Source: Luteimicrobium xylanilyticum (lineage in GTDB: Bacteria > Actinomycetota > Actinomycetes > Actinomycetales > Cellulomonadaceae). From it: a DNA stretch of 64,000 bases. The number at the start of each line of letters is the position of its first letter. Position 1 is the first letter of the stretch. The notes beneath the pieces were generated by a model. It was not told the DNA's origin, searched no databases, and saw only the letters and a program-made list of their open reading frames with translations. The DNA lies in the NCBI RefSeq assembly GCF_009429125.1, contig NZ_CP045529.1:2232001-2296000 (forward strand), in the 5' to 3' direction. The position numbers and the translations under genes were made by a program. This document shows, piece after piece, positions 17,539-26,600 of this stretch.

Positions 17539-20500
17539 CTACCCCCCCCCCCCCCCGCTATCTTCGGTCCGAACGAAAACGTTGCCTTCCAGGACCCAGC
17601 CCTCGGCTTCCAGCTGCTCGCGCGTGCGAAACAGGTGCGAGTCGTTCGACATGTGGAACATCGTCATGAACTTGACGCCCCAAGGATTGCCGTCGGGGTC
17701 GCCGGCGGCGACCTTCTTTTCGTCGATGAGAACGGGGACGCGTTTGTAGATGCCGAGGGTGATCTCAGCGTCGCGGCGGGTGCGGAAGATCGGGAGGGTG
17801 CCGGTATTGGGGTTGAGGAGCGTGATCTCCTCCGGCGTCAGGGCGAACTCGCGGGACTCGATGTCCCGTGCATCGTGGAGGAAGAAGGCGAAGCTCGCGG
17901 CGCCCGCGGCGCGTTCACGTCCAGTCATCGTGAGCAGGCAGAACTTGAAGCTTCGGTGTACTCCCTCGAAGATCGGCGCCGCGTTCTCGAAGTCGTACAG
18001 GGCCGCGATGCTCTTGCTCTGCACGAGGTCACGGAAGAAGTGCTGGGTAGTCGCGTCGGTGGCGATGCCCGTGGGCACGATGATTCCGGCCTGCCCCGTG
18101 GGTCCCGTCAGGGTGCGGAACAGCTCGGTGAAGACGGCGTACGTGTTGACGTCGCCGCGACCGGCCAGGGGGTAGGAGCCCGAGGTACGGAGCAGAGCAC
18201 TTTCCCCCTCGGCGCGGCGCAGGGCGGCGGAGTACTCGAGGTAGAGGGCACGGTCGGCCTGCGACTCGCTGTCGGCCAGCCGAGCGATCAGCCTCTTGCG
18301 CGCGGCCGCGTTGGGGGCTTTCGCGATCTCAGGATCGCGGGCCGCGAAGAATTCCTGCTCCTGCAGCTTCACTCGTTCCCAGGGCGGGTTGCCCAGCATG
18401 GCGTCAAAACCACCCGTCCAACCCGCTTCACCAGCGCGTCCTCCAGGTCGGTCGAAGATCTCGGGAAACTCGAGGTGCCAGTGGAAGAACTTGTACTCGC
18501 CGGCGATCTTCTCTACCTGCGCACGGGTGTCTGCGAGAGACCGTGCGAAGGGATCTGCCTCGAACCGGCGCACGACAGCTGAGGTCGGAGGGAGCACAAC
18601 CGCTTCTCGTTCTGAGGACGCCCGCGTCATCGCGCTCGGGCGAAGCGGCCAGACGAACGCCGCCGACCAGGCGTCCGCGTGGACCTTTCGTCGGCGGAAG
18701 TCGGATGACGTCGCGTACGCAGTCCATTGGCGAGCCTGCCGGCGAACCGCGGCCGCGTCATCGTGCACGACAAAGAACTGGCTGCGCTCGTCGGCAAGGT
18801 CATGAATCGCCCCGCCGCCAAAGTCGAGATCTAGCGCATCCTGCCCACCGAATCCGAGGCGACCGGCCCCGGCGCCGCGCTCGAGCTTGTTGCTCTTCTT
18901 GATCTGGGTGGCGTACTTGCTGTCGTCACCATCGAGCGTCTTGAAGGCGTCGTCAGGGACCCCGCCCCTCAGCAAAGACGGCGTCGTACCCAGCAGGGAG
19001 TTGCCGACGCGGATGCGGGCGTCGAGGAAGCCGAGGGCCTTCCCGGGCTCCATGGCCTCCAGCCAGAGGGATACCTTCGCGAGCTCGGCAGCCATCGGAT
19101 TGATGTCCACGCCGTAGACGCACCGTCCGACAACGTCGCGCAGCGCGTGGCGAACGGCGTCAGGGGTGGGTTCCTCCTCGCCGGAGCGGACTGCCGCCAG
19201 GCGTCGGGCGATGCGCCGAGCTGCGGCGACGAGGAAGTGCCCAGAACCGCAGGCCGGGTCGCAGACCGTGAGAGCGAGTAGGGCACGTTCGGCCTCGTCA
19301 GCGTCGCGCGTGCCACGGACGGCGTCGTTGATGACGGGATCGAGCGCAGAGTCGAGTAGCGCGCTGACCAGCGCGGGCGGCGTGTAGTACGAACCGGTCG
19401 TCTTGCGCTCGTTGCCGCTCAGGCGTTCGAAGGTGAACGTGTGGTCGTCCACCGAGACTTGCGGCACGAGCTCCAGGAGTGATTCATACACGCCACCCAG
19501 CTCCTCGGCGCCGAGGTTGCGGTAGTCGACCGGTTGGACGCGCGAGCCACGGTCGGACATCCAGGCCAGATCTCGGACCGCCTCAAGGAACGCCTCGTTG
19601 TCGAGCTCGGCCGTGACGAGCGGCTCACCCTGCTCCCCCTCGGCGTCGAACAGACCGCCGAGGGCAGGCAGCCCGAGCGCGGATTCGCCGTCGCCGCCCA
19701 GCGCGCTGAGGACGAGGCGCTGGGCACGCCAGAGATCGGCGTAGGCAGGGCTCCCATGACGTCTCCGGGCCTGACTCCGCAGGCGTTGAGTGGACAGGTA
19801 GCCCCGGTACCGGGCAACGGCCGCGGGATCAGCAGCGGGATCAAGCAGAAGATTCCGATCCTCAGTGACGAAGAGGAAGAGCATCCGGTAGACCAAGCGC
19901 AGCAGGTGCCGGTGGTAGTCGTCGCGCGTCAGCTTGCCCGTGCGGAGAGCATCAATGAGGTCACGGTTGTCAGGATGGCGGAGAAATCCCGTACCGAGGT
20001 GCCCAAGGGCCCGTTCCACGCCACCCCGCAGGCGGTCCAAGGCCCGCGAGCCAGCACGGACCGAGTCCGCACGCCAGAGCTCAAGCCAGCAGTCGGCCGG
20101 GCTCGCGTCACCATCCTTGACGGGCCGCACGTCGAGGCGGGACGCGTGGCACGTCTGCAGGAACTCGGCAAACAGCTCTCCGTCGAAGATGGCCTCGAGA
20201 TCGAACTCGACGAATGCCGAGCCCGCCAAGGCGGTCGAGTCGCGCAGGAGGCGCAGCCGGCGGCCGTTGGACAGGATGGCCCACAGGTAGTCGTCAGACC
20301 GGTTTAGCAGGTCCTGAACCATGGCCTGTGGTGCACGCGCGGCGCCCGCGACGCCCGGAGTACGCCGGTCGAGATCGACGCCAGGTCCAAGCAGGTGAAT
20401 GGGGACGTGCTGCCACAGGTGCGAGACAGGGAAGGGCTCGTCGTCATCGACCTGAATCCCGCCCGTCCGGGCCGGGAGCCGGCCATAATCAAGCTCGCGC

Positions 20501-20775
20501 AGCAGAACCAGCAGCCACTTGTCTCGGGCAAGAGCGGCGCTGGTGCTGCACTCCCCGCCGGGGGCGGCGGCCTGAGCCTCGCGCCAGTCTCTCCAGGCGA
20601 TGGCGAGGTAGGACCACGCACGGTTGGCAGCATCGCGGATCGACTCGTTGCCGACCAGGCCGTACGACCGCGCCGCGCGAGACTCGGCAGTCCCGAGCTC
20701 ACCCGCGGTGAGACGTTGGAAGAGGGCTGCAGGAAAGATTCCGCCCTCGATGCGGATCGCTTGGAGCGCGCTCAC
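17539..20775 (-). CDS. Large N6-adenine DNA methyltransferase (DrmMI/PglX/Eco57I-like), truncated at a G tract
   Basis: 1078 residues as sequenced. An N-terminal helical region (1-480, including YRMLFLFVTEDR and the KTTGSYYTPP entry motif) leads into the Rossmann methyltransferase domain with SAM motif CDPACGSGHF (about 503) and catalytic NPPWE (about 795), then a partner helicase-like region up to VFVRTEDS before the Gly run. Family members of this size methylate adenine to mark self DNA in BREX (PglX) and class 1 DISARM (DrmMI) systems and normally carry a further C-terminal domain, which here is cut off by the frame state of the G tract. GTG start at 20775, overlapping the SNF2 gene stop (GTGA). 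Confidence 0.88.
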   Translation of the reverse strand: MSALQAIRIEGGIFPAALFQRLTAGELGTAESRAARSYGLVGNESIRDAANRAWSYLAIAWRDWREAQAAAPGGECSTSAALARDKWLLVLLRELDYGRLPARTGGIQVDDDEPFPVSHLWQHVPIHLLGPGVDLDRRTPGVAGAARAPQAMVQDLLNRSDDYLWAILSNGRRLRLLRDSTALAGSAFVEFDLEAIFDGELFAEFLQTCHASRLDVRPVKDGDASPADCWLELWRADSVRAGSRALDRLRGGVERALGHLGTGFLRHPDNRDLIDALRTGKLTRDDYHRHLLRLVYRMLFLFVTEDRNLLLDPAADPAAVARYRGYLSTQRLRSQARRRHGSPAYADLWRAQRLVLSALGGDGESALGLPALGGLFDAEGEQGEPLVTAELDNEAFLEAVRDLAWMSDRGSRVQPVDYRNLGAEELGGVYESLLELVPQVSVDDHTFTFERLSGNERKTTGSYYTPPALVSALLDSALDPVINDAVRGTRDADEAERALLALTVCDPACGSGHFLVAAARRIARRLAAVRSGEEEPTPDAVRHALRDVVGRCVYGVDINPMAAELAKVSLWLEAMEPGKALGFLDARIRVGNSLLGTTPSLLRGGVPDDAFKTLDGDDSKYATQIKKSNKLERGAGAGRLGFGGQDALDLDFGGGAIHDLADERSQFFVVHDDAAAVRRQARQWTAYATSSDFRRRKVHADAWSAAFVWPLRPSAMTRASSEREAVVLPPTSAVVRRFEADPFARSLADTRAQVEKIAGEYKFFHWHLEFPEIFDRPGGRAGEAGWTGGFDAMLGNPPWERVKLQEQEFFAARDPEIAKAPNAAARKRLIARLADSESQADRALYLEYSAALRRAEGESALLRTSGSYPLAGRGDVNTYAVFTELFRTLTGPTGQAGIIVPTGIATDATTQHFFRDLVQSKSIAALYDFENAAPIFEGVHRSFKFCLLTMTGRERAAGAASFAFFLHDARDIESREFALTPEEITLLNPNTGTLPIFRTRRDAEITLGIYKRVPVLIDEKKVAAGDPDGNPWGVKFMTMFHMSNDSHLFRTREQLEAEGWVLEGNVFVRTEDSGGGGG
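17542..17556 (-). repeat. Homopolymer of 15 G inside the methyltransferase gene (phase-variation tract)
   Basis: Fifteen consecutive C on the plus strand, G on the coding strand, covering codons 1074-1078 of the methyltransferase. The next triplet in frame is TAG. With 14 G the frame ends at a TGA after Gly-Arg-Pro; with 16 or 13 it opens into the C-terminal domain. Runs of this length slip readily during replication. It is by far the longest homopolymer in the window. Confidence 0.9.
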
Positions 20776-23639
20776 GCTGCACCTCCTCTTGACATGTCGG
20801 GCCGATAGACGAACAAGCCAAGCACGTCGACGGGCAGCTGCGGTTCGACTGTCAGGCCGCGCACGCCAAAGCTTCCGACGGCGTCGCGGCCTCGTGCCGT
20901 CTGGCGGACGCGAGCGTGAGCCTCGCGCATCTGCTCCGCGGTCACGCGGGCGTCGTCGTCCAGGTGGGCGGCGATCTGTGGGAGGGCCTTGACGACGTTC
21001 TCAACAAGACCACGGGCCTGGTCCGCCGGCGTATTGGCGCTGGGCGTTGCGGCAAGCAGGGCCTCGACCTCGCCGTCTGACAGCCACTCAGGCTTGGCCG
21101 GAGTGCCGCGAAAAGCGAGCAAGCGGGTCTCCTCGGCAACCTCGGTGCGGGTCTCATGACGGCCCGGGAGGGTGACGTGCACGCGCACGCGAACCAGCAG
21201 CAGAACGGTGACGGCGGCGACGTTGCTTGTCGTGATGACTCCAGCGCGACGAGCAGGACGCTCACGGTCGGGTACGCGCCGGTCAAGGGCGCCGTCAAGC
21301 ACGAAGCGAGCCAGCGCCGCGACGCGCTCGTCAGTGCGGTGAAGCACTGCCGCGCCACGCGGCGCTGGAAGGTCGTCGACCCACCTCAGGGTGGCCGCAC
21401 CCGGCGTACCGGTGCGGGCCAGGACGTCCCGGAGAGTGCCCGGGATCGAGTGCATCTCGAGGGTCAGGCCGTCAGAGGTGGTGGCGGTGGCGGCACCGAC
21501 CTCGCTCAAGGCATCGCGGACGAACTGCGCGACGTCGGCCGGGCTGCCCAGGCGTGCGCGAGCTTCCCCGACCTCGGCGGCGACCTCGTCAGGACGAATG
21601 GCAGCCTGGGCGTAACGGCTTCGAGAGACCTTCTCCTGCTCGACGGCCGAGTTCCACTCGTCCTCGAATGCCTTGGCCTCAGGCACGAGGTTTAGGTCCA
21701 GCTCGAGCTGCTCCTGCTGCCTGCCGCGCATCAACATGCCGTTCAGTAGGGCTTCCACGACCCGGTCGTTGGTGTCGTTGGGCACCGGGACGCTGATGCC
21801 GAGATCCTTCCGGATCTGCGCGTGCTTGCGCAGGAGGACGTCGAGCACGATCCCGTCGATACCGGTGTCCTCGCCGTACAGGGTGACGGCGTACACCACG
21901 TCGGCCACCTGGCCGAACCGGTCTACCCGCCCTTCGCGCTGCTCGTGGCGGGTGGGGTTCCAGGCAAGGTCATAGTGGACGACGGCCTGGAACCCATCCT
22001 GGAGGTTCACACCCTCGGACAGGCAGTCGGTGGCAACCAAGATACGCGGCTCCCCCGCGGCGGCATCGAGCAGGGCACCCACCCGTGTAGCGCGGTCATC
22101 GGGGGCCAGCGCACCCGTGACAACGTCGATCTGAACCTTCTTGAACTCTTCGGCCAAGTGCTCCCGGACGTACTGCGCCGTCGCGATGAAGCGACAGAAC
22201 ACGATCGGCGAGACCCCGTCCTTGAGCAAGGCGCGCACACGCTTGGTGAGGGTCGTGAGCTTGGCGTCATCTCCGGATGCCAGCGCGCGGAACCGGTCGG
22301 CGAGGTCGGCCAAGTGACGGACCTCCGGTGAGCCGTCGTCGAGGACGGGAACAGCCCCCGGGCTCGCGTCCTCCGCCCCCGTGCTCTCATCCTCAGTCTG
22401 ATCGAACACCGTCGCGCGACCCACCGCGTCCGCCGCCGCTCTGTCCGGCGAAGAGAGCGTCTCCGAACGCGTGGTCAACGTGGCAGCGGCAGCCCTCGGC
22501 GACGATGCGGCAGCACGGAGCAGTGCCAGGGCGCTCCACCAACGCACACGCTGCTCCGTGGCGGTACCAGAGCGGTCGGCTACCTGGCCGCGGGCGTATG
22601 CGACGACGTCGTCGAACACCGACCGATAGGCGGGAGCGAGAGTGTAAGCAACCTCGGTGGACTTGCGGTCCGACGGAAACCGGGTGTCTTCCATAAATCG
22701 GCGGACGTCCGCGCGGCGGCGCTGAATCAGGTGCCGCGCGACCCTCCGCCGGGCCTCGTCGGTCCGCAAGTCCAGGTCGCGCAAGGCCGGGTCGAGGACA
22801 CCGAGCATGTTGCGGAACGCACCTTCGCTTCCCGAGTGCGGGGTAGCCGTCACCAGGACGAGATGACGGCTCTCGTCATGGGCGAGGTCAAGCAGGAGGC
22901 GGTAACGCTGGGTGCGTCCACGTCCACCCTTACCGGAGTCGTCCACCACGCAGGTGTGCGCCTCGTCGACGATCACCAGGTCGGGCGCGGTGCGCAGGAA
23001 CTCGTGGCGACGGTTGTCGGACTTGATGTAGTCGGCCGAGACGATCGTGATGCGATGGCGGTCGAAGATCGACTCGTCCGCGGTCAGGCCGCGCTGGAGC
23101 CGACTGACGGTGGAGGCCAGCACCAGCTCGGCCTCCAGAGCGAACTTCTCACGCAACTCCGACTGCCATTGCTCGGCGAGACTCGGCGGACACACCACGG
23201 CCAGCCCGTTGGCCTGCCCCTGTGCCAAGAGCTCGGCCGCAACCAATCCAGCTTCGATGGTCTTGCCGATACCGACGTCATCCGCGATCAGCAGTCGGGT
23301 CGTCTCCTGACGCAGCGCCATGAGCAGCGGCACGTACTGGTATGGGCGAGGGTCGACCGCGAGGCGTGCCAGCGAACGGAACGGGCCACCCGTGGAGCGG
23401 AACCCGATCCGCAGTGCGTCACGCAGGAGCCCCGCGGAGCGGTGGTCGCCGAGGTCATCCGCTCCGGGCGGGGCGAATGTCGCCGACTCGACGTCCTCCA
23501 CATGGGGAAGGACGCCTGCGATGTCGGCATCGCCACCTGCGAGCGGACGCAGGACGAGGAAGTCGTCGGTGCTGTCCGGGAGCACGACCCACTCTCGACC
23601 CCGGGCGCGAACCAAGGTCCCTGACGCATAGGTCGGCAT
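20772..23639 (-). CDS. SNF2-family helicase, DrmD-like
   Basis: 955 residues. Motifs of a SNF2/HepA-type ATP-dependent translocase: Walker A LLIADDVGIGKTIEAG (about 115-130), VVCPPSLAEQW, Walker B VIVDEAHT (about 222), LVTATPHSG, and the C-terminal RecA lobe with ILVATDCLSEGVNLQ and HEQREGRVDRFGQ. In class 1 DISARM a SNF2 protein (DrmD) is encoded next to the adenine methylase, as here. Its ATG overlaps the helicase stop upstream (TGATG) and its stop overlaps the methyltransferase start, so the three are translationally coupled. Confidence 0.85.
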   Translation of the reverse strand: MPTYASGTLVRARGREWVVLPDSTDDFLVLRPLAGGDADIAGVLPHVEDVESATFAPPGADDLGDHRSAGLLRDALRIGFRSTGGPFRSLARLAVDPRPYQYVPLLMALRQETTRLLIADDVGIGKTIEAGLVAAELLAQGQANGLAVVCPPSLAEQWQSELREKFALEAELVLASTVSRLQRGLTADESIFDRHRITIVSADYIKSDNRRHEFLRTAPDLVIVDEAHTCVVDDSGKGGRGRTQRYRLLLDLAHDESRHLVLVTATPHSGSEGAFRNMLGVLDPALRDLDLRTDEARRRVARHLIQRRRADVRRFMEDTRFPSDRKSTEVAYTLAPAYRSVFDDVVAYARGQVADRSGTATEQRVRWWSALALLRAAASSPRAAAATLTTRSETLSSPDRAAADAVGRATVFDQTEDESTGAEDASPGAVPVLDDGSPEVRHLADLADRFRALASGDDAKLTTLTKRVRALLKDGVSPIVFCRFIATAQYVREHLAEEFKKVQIDVVTGALAPDDRATRVGALLDAAAGEPRILVATDCLSEGVNLQDGFQAVVHYDLAWNPTRHEQREGRVDRFGQVADVVYAVTLYGEDTGIDGIVLDVLLRKHAQIRKDLGISVPVPNDTNDRVVEALLNGMLMRGRQQEQLELDLNLVPEAKAFEDEWNSAVEQEKVSRSRYAQAAIRPDEVAAEVGEARARLGSPADVAQFVRDALSEVGAATATTSDGLTLEMHSIPGTLRDVLARTGTPGAATLRWVDDLPAPRGAAVLHRTDERVAALARFVLDGALDRRVPDRERPARRAGVITTSNVAAVTVLLLVRVRVHVTLPGRHETRTEVAEETRLLAFRGTPAKPEWLSDGEVEALLAATPSANTPADQARGLVENVVKALPQIAAHLDDDARVTAEQMREAHARVRQTARGRDAVGSFGVRGLTVEPQLPVDVLGLFVYRPDMSRGGAA

Positions 23640-26600
23640 CAGTCGTCACTCCCGAAAGTCGACGGGTTGTCATCGATGATCTTGCCGAGGTCGGCGTCGG
23701 GTGGCACCTGGAGGACGTGGGTGCCGCCGAAGACCAGGGGGCTCGTGTCAAGCGGGTCCTCCCCCTCGACGTCAAACACGACCACGGTGTTCTGGTCGCG
23801 GAAGTACAGGTCCACGACGAGGCCCTCGACTTCCTCGTCGACTGCGGTAGGCAGTCGCAAATTGCGTTGGCCAAGGAGCTCGAGGAGTTCTGCGGCCCGG
23901 CCGGAATACGGGGCGAAAGTCTGCCTGACGCGCCCCTCGACGGGGCTGGGACCGACTCCGTCCCCAAGGGGGCGATCGTCGGGCACCTGATCGGCGACAG
24001 TAGTGGCCCGAAACAGGCGACGGAGCGTCACCACTGCCAGACGGCGGTCGATCGACTCGTGGTCAGTCTGATTCCCGTAGGTGAGAAGGCAGCGGTAGCA
24101 ACCGGCGACACACGCGTCAGCGCGCTCAATTCCCGTGTCTGGGTCGACATGAATAATCTCCAACGCCTTGCGCGCCACGTCCGACAATGCGTCGCGGTCA
24201 GCGTGAAGGCGGCGCAGGACACCGGCGCCTCCTTCGCTGGCTTCGACGAGGAGGAAGCGGCCCTGCTTGCCGCCGTCGGACAAGATCTCGCTAGTCAGCT
24301 CGGAGTCCTCCAGCTGGTAGGTAGCCTCGATTCCCCGCTCGATCGCATACATCAAGGTCACCGCTTCGTTGTCCTCGACGCGCTCCGACCAGCGCACGAC
24401 CGCAATGTTGCGACGATCCTCGACATATGGAACGACCCGCGCCTTGCGCTCGACGTCCTCGGCAAGCAGAGACTCGCCGTCGTCGTCCGCCTCGGGCTGA
24501 TCCAGCTCGGCTGCACGCTTATCAGAGAGCCACTTCCCTTTGACCGTATCGATCCAGAACCCAGGCGTGGTGCCCGGGGCGCGCTTGCGCGGACCGGTGT
24601 TGGTGACGCGAAGCTCGGCCGCGTCGCCGTAGCGCAGATCCAGCACCGGCACGCCTGCCTCAACAGCTTGGGCATAGAGGCTGGCGGGTGCGGTGCCACG
24701 AGGTCGGAAGCGGTAGGTGGTGACCATCGCGAAGCCCAGCCGCTGGCGCTCCTCCTCATCAGCGCTGATCCGGTCACGACGCTGGGTGACCACCGTCTGC
24801 ATCAGCATCAGGTTGTTGAGCACCTCCGAGAGCGGAGCGCCACAGTTCTCGCACACGTCCATACCGACCTGCCGCTCGTGGTGATACGAGCACGACAGGC
24901 AGATCCGCACCGACGACAGGGTGACGCTGCCCGCGTTTCCTGTGCTGACGGCGTCGCCATGCGGGTCACGAGGCAAATTGACGCGCGTGACCTGGTACCG
25001 AGCCCCCTCGTGGTAGACGAGCGCGTTCGGGCCAAACTCGCGCAGAGCCAGGAACCGTGGGCGCTGCAGCCAGGTTGCACCCGCACCACGAACACCCGGC
25101 ACGTACGCCGCGAGCGGAAGACGCGGAAAGGAGTACCCCGGGAGGAATCCCTCAGAAGCGAAATAGCGATACGGGTAGTAGTCGCCCTGGCCGAACGTAT
25201 CGGACTCGTTCAACAGCAGGTCGCGCTGGCGGCTCGCTTCCCGCTGTCGCATCTCGGCGTTCTGCCGGTCCTTCTTGAGCAAGGACACGTCGGTCATCTG
25301 CTGATAGGCCGTGTCCATCTCCTGGCGCACGGTCTGGTCCAGAGTGCGCCACCGGTCGCAGGCGCGGTCGAACTCGTCGGGAGCCATCGCAATCACGTCG
25401 TCGAGCCAGCCCGTCGACCACCACGGAGATTCGACCAGTTCGTGCTCCAATGGCTTCAAGACGACTCTTGCCGCAGCAAGCGCCCGCGAAAGGAAGTCAG
25501 AGTCGGAAAACGAAGCCTTCAGCCCGGGGCGGAGAGGGTAGCCGGGCTGCCCGACGTCGACGACCTCTTTCATCGACGTGCCCAGCGTGGCATGAGTGCA
25601 CGCCAACCAGATGGAGTGCACGTGTGAACGCACCAAGTCCTCGTTGGCCAGGTCGAGCCGCGGCGGAAGCACTCGGCCCGCAACCATCTGATCACTGCGC
25701 GCGAAGTAGTAGGAGTCGTGGGCGTTACCGCTCGCGCAGTAGGTAACCACCACGGCAGGCTGGCCCGAGCGCCCGGCACGGCCAGAACGCTGGGCATAGT
25801 TGGCGGGGGTGGGAGGCACGTTGCGCATCGCGACCGTGTTGAGGGACGCGATGTCGACGCCCAGCTCCATCGTGGGTGAGCAGTAGAGCAGCTTGAGCTC
25901 GCCGGTGCGGAACTGCTTCTCACGCTCCTGGCGAATCTCAGCGCGAACCTGCGCTGTGTGCTCTCTGGCGACCAGCCCGGCAAGCTGCCGTCCCGCGTCG
26001 CGGTACAGGTCACGGAAGAACGGGACAACACGAGGCGCCTGCTCCGGTGCATGGTTCCGGCGGACCGGATCCGGCGCGCCATGCTTGCCGTCGGACTTGA
26101 AGAGCCGAATTTGGTGGACCTTGAGACGGTATCCGTGCAGGTCGCGCTCGCGGGCCTCGGTGAGCATGCCGTTCTGGGCGAGCAGTGTCACGAGAGACGT
26201 GAGCACGTCGGTGGTCTCGACGTCGGACAGCGGCATTCCAGGCGCGACCTTCGACTTCAGCCACCGTCCGTAGGATCCCTTCGCGGTGAGCGAGAGAGCG
26301 TTCCGCGGACTACCCTGCCCCTGCGGCAGCAGGGTGGCGATGCCGAGGTACGGGATGCTCTCGCGGTCACCCACCGCCCAGATACCAGTCAGATGCTCCC
26401 GGCTCAGAGCCTGGAGTCGCTCGACGTTCTCCTGGGAGAAGACATCGGTGTCCAGTGCCAGCACGCGGCGGAACTCGTCCAGCAGGACCTCGACAAGCTC
26501 GTACCTCTGCTCGGAGTCCAGGGGCCTCAGAAGCGGGTGCGCCCCGGCCCAGTAGTCCTCTGCCTCGCAGAGGCGGCGCGCAATCGGATAGTGCACACGG

